A stretch of DNA of 26,101 nt from DASTOB01 sp035720425 (GTDB taxonomy: Bacteria; Chloroflexota; Limnocylindria; Limnocylindrales; CSP1-4). Where the stretch lies: NCBI GenBank assembly GCA_035720425.1, contig DASTOB010000116.1, positions 1-26,101 on the forward strand, in the 5' to 3' direction. The notes beneath the pieces are model-generated. The model was not told the origin of the DNA, searched no databases, and saw only the letters and a list, made by a program, of their open reading frames with translations. Below, piece after piece: positions 21,259-26,101 of the stretch. The position numbers and the translations under genes are program-made. Position 1 is the stretch's first letter. Each line of letters begins with the position of its first letter.

Positions 21259-22878
21259 TTGGCCCAGCGCTACGACGCGATCGTCATCGGCGGCGGCCAC
21301 AACGGCCTCGTCAGCGCCGCGTACCTCGCCCGCGCCGGCCTCCGGACGATCGTCCTCGAGCGCCGCCACGTGCTCGGCGGCGCGGCCGTCACGGAGGAGC
21401 TCTTCCCGGGCTTCCGCTTCTCGGTCTTCTCGTACGTCGTATCGCTCCTCCGCCCGGAGATCATCCGCGAGCTTGACCTCCCGCGGCACGGCCTCGATAT
21501 CCTGCCGCTCGACGGCACGTTCACCCCCCTGCGGCCCGGCGAGGGGCCCTCCGGCGGCGACTACCTGTGGCGGGTCAACGATCACGGCCGCACCGTCCGC
21601 GAGCTCCGCCGCTGGTCGACGACCGACGCCGAGGCGTACGAGGAATACGGCCGCCTCATGGTCGACATGGCCCGCTTCATCAAGCCGATCCTGTCGATCG
21701 TCCCGCCGGATCTCACGTCGCGGGACCCGCGGCCGCTCCTCCCGCTCGGCGGCCTGCTCCGCAGCTTCCAGCAGCTGACCGAGCGCCAGCAGGCCGTATT
21801 CGTTCAGCTCATGACGATGTCGGCCGCGGACTTCCTCGACCAGTGGTTCGAGACGGATCCGCTCAAGGCGACGATGTCAGCCTCCGGGATCATCGGCACG
21901 TACCTCGGCGTGCGCAGCCCCGGCACCGCCTACGTGCTCCTCCACCATTACATGGGCGAGATCGATGGTGCGTTCCGCGCCTGGGGCATCCCGAAGGGCG
22001 GCACCGGCGGCATCTCGGAGGCGATCGGCCGGGCAGCCCAGGCGCAGGGCGCCGAGATCCGCCTCGAGGCCCCGGTCGGGCGCATCCTCACCCGTGGCGG
22101 TCGGGCGACCGGCGTCGCGCTCGAGGGCTCCGGCGAGGAGATCGAGGCCGACGTGATCCTCAGCTCGGTCGACGCGCGGCGGACGTTCCTCGACCTCGTC
22201 GAACCCGGCACCCTCGACCCGGCGTTCGAGGAGGAGGTCCGCCGGTTCAAGTTCCGCGGCTCGTCCGGCAAGGTCAACCTCGCCGTCGATCGGCTACCGG
22301 ACTTCACGTGCCTTCCCGGCGAGGGCGAGCACCTGCGCGGCGCGATCTCGTTCAGCCCCAGCGTCGACGAGATGGAGCGGGCCTACGACGACGCGAAGTA
22401 CGGCCACTGGAGCCGCCGCCCGTACATCGACATGATCATCCCGACCCTCGTCGACCCGTCGATCGCGCCGCCGGGCAAGCACGTGATCAGCTGTTTCGTC
22501 CAGTACGCGCCGTACAAGCTCGCGCCGGAGCTCGGGAGCTGGGACGACAACCGCGAGGCGTTCGGCGACGCGGTGGTCGACCGGATCGCGGAGTTCGCCC
22601 CGAACATCCGCGACATCATCCTGTTCCGCAACGTCCAGACGCCGCTCGACATCGAGCGGACGACCGGCCTGACCGAAGGCAACATCTTCCAGGGCGAGCT
22701 GACCCTCGAGCAGCTCTTCTTCAACCGACCGGTGCCCGGCCATGCGCGCTTCCGAACGCCCATCCGCGACCTCTGGCTGAGCGGCTCGGCGACGCACCCG
22801 GGCGGTGGGATCATGGGCGCCAACGGGCGGATCGCGGCCCTCGAGGTCCTCCGCTCGCGCGGCCGACGGGTGGCCTGA
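21259..22878 (+). CDS. FAD-dependent oxidoreductase, CrtI/PYROXD2-like, copy 1
   Basis: Flavoprotein of 539 residues in the phytoene-desaturase-like NAD(P)/FAD oxidoreductase group. The dinucleotide-binding motif VIGGGHNGLVSAAYLARAG and ERR-containing beta strand lie in the first 40 residues. The C-terminal FAD-binding motif is LWLSGSATHPGGGIMGANGR, as in PYROXD2 and CrtI-type enzymes. The start is TTG at 21259 with GGAGGAGG ending 4 nt upstream. It is followed by a paralogue after 2 nt, so both are probably one transcript. No carotenoid genes (phytoene synthase, cyclase) lie nearby, so a carotenoid role is unsupported. The divergent GcvT-like gene suggests oxidation of an amine or similar compound as an alternative. 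Confidence 0.88.
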   Translation: MAQRYDAIVIGGGHNGLVSAAYLARAGLRTIVLERRHVLGGAAVTEELFPGFRFSVFSYVVSLLRPEIIRELDLPRHGLDILPLDGTFTPLRPGEGPSGGDYLWRVNDHGRTVRELRRWSTTDAEAYEEYGRLMVDMARFIKPILSIVPPDLTSRDPRPLLPLGGLLRSFQQLTERQQAVFVQLMTMSAADFLDQWFETDPLKATMSASGIIGTYLGVRSPGTAYVLLHHYMGEIDGAFRAWGIPKGGTGGISEAIGRAAQAQGAEIRLEAPVGRILTRGGRATGVALEGSGEEIEADVILSSVDARRTFLDLVEPGTLDPAFEEEVRRFKFRGSSGKVNLAVDRLPDFTCLPGEGEHLRGAISFSPSVDEMERAYDDAKYGHWSRRPYIDMIIPTLVDPSIAPPGKHVISCFVQYAPYKLAPELGSWDDNREAFGDAVVDRIAEFAPNIRDIILFRNVQTPLDIERTTGLTEGNIFQGELTLEQLFFNRPVPGHARFRTPIRDLWLSGSATHPGGGIMGANGRIAALEVLRSRGRRVA

Positions 22879-22880
22879 CG

Positions 22881-24569
22881 ATGACCGACGGCGAACCGAT
22901 GCGGACGGCCGATGGCGGGACGGCGCGCGCGGCCGACGGCGGGACGGCGCGCGCGGCCAACTGGGATGCCGTCGTCGTCGGCGGCGGGCACAACGGGCTC
23001 GTCACGGCGGCCTACCTCGGCCGGGCGGGGCTCCGGACGCTCGTCCTCGAGCGGCGGGAGCGGGTCGGCGGCGCGGCCGACACGTCGGAGCTGGCGAAGG
23101 GTGCGCGCGTTCCGACGCTCGCCCACACCGTCGGTCGCCTTCGGCCGTCGGTCGCCCGCGAGCTCGACCTCCGGTCTTACGGCCTGTCGCTCGTGGCGCC
23201 GGAGGTTCGGGCTTTTGCGCCGTCCCCGGACGGGACGGCGGTCACGCTGTGGGCCGACGTGGGCCGGACGGCCGACGGGCTGCGCGCCGTCTCACCGGCC
23301 GATGGCGCGGCGTACCCCGAGTTCGACCGGCTCGTCCGGTCGCTCGGCCGCTTCCTCGCCGAGCTGGCGTCCGAGACGCCGCCGGACATCGCCTCTCCCG
23401 GTCTCGGCGACGCGCTCGCCGGGCTCCGCCTGGGTCGGACGTTCCGCGGCCTCGGCGCCCACGACGCCCGAACGATCACGCGGGTCCTGCCGATGGCGGT
23501 GGCCGACTTCGTCGGTGAGGCCTTCGCGACCGACGCGGTGCGCGCCGCGCTCGCCTGGCGCGGGGTCCAGTACTGCTCGCTCGGGCCGTGGTCGGCCGGA
23601 TCGACCGCCGTGCTCCTCATGGACTCGGCCGGGAACGATGGGGGAGCGGCCGGCCAGACCGTGTTCGCGCGCGGCGGCCCGGGCGCGGTCTCGCGGGCGC
23701 TCGAGGGCGCGGCGCGGAGCGCTGGTGTGTCGATCCGCACGGGCGCGGAGGTGGGTGCCGTTCTGTCGCGCGACGGGCGCGTCACCGGGGTCGCGCTCGC
23801 CAGCTCCGGCGAGGAGATCCGCTCGCCCGTCGTCGTGTCCGGGCTCGACCCGAAACGCACGCTCGTCGGGCTCGTCGATCCCGTCGCGCTGGGACCGTCG
23901 CTCGGCTGGCGGGCGTCGAACATCCGCCAGCCCGGGGTCGTCGCGAAGGTCAACCTCGTGCTCCGTCGGCTGCCCCAGTTTCCGGCGGCCGGCTCCGATG
24001 CGGAGGTGCTCCTCCGCGGCCGGATCGTCGTCGCGCCCGGCATCGACGCGATGGAGCGGGCGTTCGACGCGGCCAAGTACGGGCGCGTGTCGGAGGCGCC
24101 GATCCTCGAGGCGACGATCCCGTCGCTCGTCGATCCGGCGCTCGTCGAGGGCGCCAAGGCAGGCACCCACGTGATGAGCGTGGTCGTGCAGTACGCGCCG
24201 TATTGGTTGCGGGACGGCGACTGGGACGATGCGGCACGCGAGGCGCTCGGGGATCGCGTCGTGGGAGTGCTCGAGGGCGTGGCGCCAGGGATCGGCAAGC
24301 TCGTCACGGCGCGCCAGGTGCTCACGCCGCTCGATCTCGAGCGGGAGCACGGGCTGACCGGCGGTCACCCGCTCCACGCCGAGCCCGCGCTCGACTCGTT
24401 CTTCCTGTGGCGGCCGCTCCTCGGCTGGGCGCGGTATCGGATGCCGCTCGACGGGCTGTACCTGTGCGGTTCGGGGGCCCACCCCGGCGGGGGCGTGACC
24501 GGTGGCCCGGGACAGAACGCGGCGCGCGAGATCCTGGCCGACCAGCGGCGGGGGCGCCGGCGGAGATAG
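22881..24569 (+). CDS. FAD-dependent oxidoreductase, CrtI/PYROXD2-like, copy 2
   Basis: Paralogue of the preceding gene, 562 residues. VVGGGHNGLVTAAYLGRAG begins at about residue 32 and the C-terminal FAD motif is LYLCGSGAHPGGGVTGGPGQNA. The two proteins share layout and many short blocks (for example DAMERAFDAAKYG here and DEMERAYDDAKYG in copy 1) but differ through the middle, consistent with an old tandem duplication and different substrates or a heteromer. An N-terminal extension of about 30 residues contains two copies of an 8-residue unit encoded by a 24-bp repeat. ATG 22881 is 2 nt after the previous stop. A second in-frame ATG at 22899 is possible. It meets the EamA gene tail to tail. 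Confidence 0.88.
   Translation: MTDGEPMRTADGGTARAADGGTARAANWDAVVVGGGHNGLVTAAYLGRAGLRTLVLERRERVGGAADTSELAKGARVPTLAHTVGRLRPSVARELDLRSYGLSLVAPEVRAFAPSPDGTAVTLWADVGRTADGLRAVSPADGAAYPEFDRLVRSLGRFLAELASETPPDIASPGLGDALAGLRLGRTFRGLGAHDARTITRVLPMAVADFVGEAFATDAVRAALAWRGVQYCSLGPWSAGSTAVLLMDSAGNDGGAAGQTVFARGGPGAVSRALEGAARSAGVSIRTGAEVGAVLSRDGRVTGVALASSGEEIRSPVVVSGLDPKRTLVGLVDPVALGPSLGWRASNIRQPGVVAKVNLVLRRLPQFPAAGSDAEVLLRGRIVVAPGIDAMERAFDAAKYGRVSEAPILEATIPSLVDPALVEGAKAGTHVMSVVVQYAPYWLRDGDWDDAAREALGDRVVGVLEGVAPGIGKLVTARQVLTPLDLEREHGLTGGHPLHAEPALDSFFLWRPLLGWARYRMPLDGLYLCGSGAHPGGGVTGGPGQNAAREILADQRRGRRRR
22908..22955 (+). repeat. 24-bp tandem repeat at the 5' end of FAD oxidoreductase copy 2
   Basis: Two 24-bp units (22908-22931, 22932-22955), each starting GCCGATGGCGGGACG or GCCGACGGCGGGACG, differ at one base. 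They encode ADGGTARA twice before the dinucleotide-binding fold, so length change would stay in frame and outside the core. Confidence 0.85.
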
Positions 24570-24576
24570 GGGTCGG

Positions 24577-24625
24577 CGGGCGGCCGCGGGCGCCCGTCCC
24601 GTTGGGGCTCCCGTTCCGCCGGGAC
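24577..24625. terminator. Hairpins in the gap between convergent genes
   Basis: CGGGCG / CGCCCG (24577-24582, 24591-24596) with an 8-nt loop, and GTCCCG / CGGGAC (24596-24601, 24620-24625) with an 18-nt loop. They lie in the 59-bp gap between the FAD oxidoreductase and EamA genes. Either may end transcripts from one or both sides; there is no T-run. Confidence 0.35.
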
Positions 24626-24628
24626 TGA

Positions 24629-25579
24629 CTACGCCGCGACCGGCTCGGCGATGGTCGCCGGTGCCGCCGACGACGGCCGCGGCCGCAGTCGAGTCGCGAG
24701 CGTGCCGCCCGCTCCTCCGGCGATCGCGACCCCGGCGATGACGAGCACCCCGCCGGCCAGCACCGCCGCGTCGAGCCGCTCGCCGAGCACCACCGCGCCG
24801 AGCACGACCCCGACCACCGGGATCAGGTAGTTCACGAGCGTCGTTCGCCCGGCTCCCCATCGACCGATGAGCCGGAAGAAGATGAGCGCGGCCACGCCGG
24901 ACGAGGCGACCCCCAGGTACGCCGCCGCGGCGAGGGCCTCGGAGGCGGGGACGGCGAGCGTCGGTCGCTCGAGCACGACCGCCATGCTCGCCGTGATGAC
25001 CAGACCCACGACCGCCTGCCCGAGGGCGACCGACAGCGGCCGCGCTCCGCGGAGGAATCGCCGGCTGTATACGGCCGTGACCGCGTAGGACACGGCGCCG
25101 AGGAGGATCGCGAGGAGCGCCATCGGATGCCCACCGGCGCTCGCCCCGCCGCCGACGACGACCGTGACGCCGCCCAGCCCCAGCCCGATCCCGACCAGCT
25201 TCCCGAGCCGCAGCGGCTCGTCGCGCAACACGATCGCGGCGAGGAGCACGGCGAACAGGGGTGTGGCGGCGTTGAAGATCGAGGCGAGCCCGGCATCGAT
25301 GTCGCGCTGGCCCCACGTGATGAGGACGAACGGCGCGACGACGCCGGTCACGGCGACCACTGCGAGGTGCGGCAGCTCCCTGCGCCGGGGCAACGGCATC
25401 CGCGTTGCGATCGCGACCGCCGCGATGAAGGCGACGGCGAACGCGAGCCGGATCGCGACGAACGACACTGGCCCCAAGCTCGTGCCGGCGAGCTTGACGG
25501 CGAGGTAGCTCGATCCCCACAGACCGCCGAGGAGGACGAACAGCGCCGCATCGAAGGCGGGATGACGGAACCAGGACAT
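24629..25579 (-). CDS. EamA/DMT-family transporter
   Basis: Inner-membrane protein of 316 residues with ten hydrophobic segments in two EamA repeats (about residues 12-140 and 155-290). The first repeat shows GGLWGSSYLAVKLAG, FAIRLAF-like AIRLAFAV and LVAIVLRDEPLR-like AAIVLRDEPLRLGKLVG. The second repeat carries the matching VVLGERLDAAVLAGGVLVIAGV. Members export metabolites such as amino acids; the substrate cannot be predicted. The ATG at 25579 has GGGAG 7-8 nt upstream. It lies 12 nt after the stop of the partial gene upstream, so the two are likely co-transcribed. The last 25 residues are Ala/Pro/Arg rich and probably cytoplasmic. Confidence 0.9.
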   Translation of the reverse strand: MSWFRHPAFDAALFVLLGGLWGSSYLAVKLAGTSLGPVSFVAIRLAFAVAFIAAVAIATRMPLPRRRELPHLAVVAVTGVVAPFVLITWGQRDIDAGLASIFNAATPLFAVLLAAIVLRDEPLRLGKLVGIGLGLGGVTVVVGGGASAGGHPMALLAILLGAVSYAVTAVYSRRFLRGARPLSVALGQAVVGLVITASMAVVLERPTLAVPASEALAAAAYLGVASSGVAALIFFRLIGRWGAGRTTLVNYLIPVVGVVLGAVVLGERLDAAVLAGGVLVIAGVAIAGGAGGTLATRLRPRPSSAAPATIAEPVAA

Positions 25580-25591
25580 GATCGGCTCCCG

Positions 25592-26101
25592 TCAGGCGAA
25601 CGCGCGGCGCATCGGCCGCGGCAGCCAGGTGCGGGGTCCGCCCCGCAGCCACGTGCGCGGCCCGCCCCGCCACGTGCGCGGCCAGCCGACCTGCCCGCCC
25701 CGCAGCCAGCCGGGGAGGCGCTCGGGGAGCGCGGCCTGCGGTGCGGCGTTGGCGGGAGCCGCGCTCGCCGGCACCGTCCGACCGTGCCACGGCAGGAAGC
25801 GCGTCGGCCTGATCACGATCGGCTGGGCGTACGTGGCGAGATATTCGTCGCGCGTCAGGCCGATCTCGGCCAGCTGGTGGGCGTACTTCTCGAAGTGCGC
25901 GTCATCGAGGACGTCCGCGCTGGGCATCGCCGGAAGGTCCGCCTCCGCCTCGACGAGGCCGACGTCGAAGTCGTCCTCTGCCTCCCCGAGCGCGACCATG
26001 ACCTGCGGGTTGGCGCGCACGTTGCGCACCTTGATCGCATCCGGCTTGCTCGCAACGACGAGGCGCTCGCCGTCCCACGAGAACCACACCGGAACCAGGT
26101 G
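25592..26101 (-). CDS. Pyridoxamine-phosphate-oxidase-fold protein (partial, 5' end off window)
   Basis: C-terminal 169 residues of a PPOX-fold flavin or F420-binding protein. The frame is open to the window edge and reads HLVPVWFSWDGERLVVAS, then KPDAIKVRNVRANPQVMVALG, the classic split-barrel core, so the true start lies beyond 26101; a GTG at 26089 is internal to the domain. A stretch with YATYAQPIVIRPTRFLPWHG ends the fold. It is followed by an Ala/Pro linker and a tail of about 35 residues rich in Trp, Arg, Gly and Pro, with repeats of GGPRTWL. The tail is absent from typical members. Substrate and cofactor (FMN or F420) cannot be decided from the part visible. Confidence 0.82.
   Translation of the reverse strand, partial: HLVPVWFSWDGERLVVASKPDAIKVRNVRANPQVMVALGEAEDDFDVGLVEAEADLPAMPSADVLDDAHFEKYAHQLAEIGLTRDEYLATYAQPIVIRPTRFLPWHGRTVPASAAPANAAPQAALPERLPGWLRGGQVGWPRTWRGGPRTWLRGGPRTWLPRPMRRAFA

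Noticed and set aside
21259..24569. Carotenoid biosynthesis cluster
   Set aside because: The two flavoproteins are CrtI-like, but no phytoene synthase, cyclase or prenyl transferase gene is present, and their C-terminal motifs fit the wider PYROXD2-like group.

Overview
The window is a very GC-rich, densely packed stretch of bacterial chromosome. Every recognisable gene is a housekeeping, transport or cofactor-salvage gene of ordinary bacterial type. GC-rich codons, frequent GTG/TTG starts, start/stop overlaps and several TANNNT boxes 7-9 nt ahead of start codons suggest a high-GC lineage that uses leaderless mRNAs, such as Chloroflexota or Actinomycetota. I cannot fix the phylum from sequence alone. 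I see no rRNA, tRNA, CRISPR array, transposase, phage or recognisable defence gene.

Layout. (1) 7-3333, minus: a polyamine-type ABC importer in the order potA, potD, potB; a second permease probably lies off the left edge. It diverges from an XRE-cupin regulator (3567-4124, plus) of the PuuR type. The shared region holds a sigma70-like promoter, a perfect palindrome and three phased half-sites. (2) 4389-6930, plus: a sugar-nucleotide pair, mannose-1-phosphate guanylyltransferase and a phosphohexomutase. (3) 6931-7638: a repeat- and palindrome-rich intergenic region, then a 91-residue SWIM zinc-finger protein and two strong hairpins. (4) 8020-14339, plus: a cobalamin riboswitch followed by btuF-btuC-btuD-cobS-cobU-cobC-cobT. 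Most junctions overlap by a few bases. Together these genes import corrinoids and rebuild the lower ligand. (5) 14456-15157: a Ser/Pro-rich lipoprotein of unknown function, then a 51-bp tandem-repeat block between convergent genes.

(6) 15493-18181, minus: an arginase/agmatinase-family ureohydrolase with an altered metal motif, and an ABC-2 type exporter pair. (7) 18304-19901, plus: a PLP aminotransferase, an unusual nested palindrome and a YCII-domain protein. (8) 19929-24569: a GcvT-family folate enzyme (minus) diverging from two tandem paralogous FAD oxidoreductases of the CrtI/PYROXD2 type (plus). (9) 24629-26101, minus: an EamA/DMT transporter behind the partial gene of a pyridoxamine-phosphate-oxidase-fold protein.

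Functional links. Groups 1 and 6 may share polyamine or guanidino-compound metabolism (import, regulation, agmatinase-like hydrolysis). Group 4 is a self-contained corrinoid scavenging unit under B12 control. The most unusual signals are non-coding: 51-bp-period repeats in three separate intergenic regions, a three-step ATGA staircase made by a 20-bp tandem duplication between btuF and btuC, and a nested palindrome ahead of the YCII gene. The window does not contain an obvious new multi-gene system.
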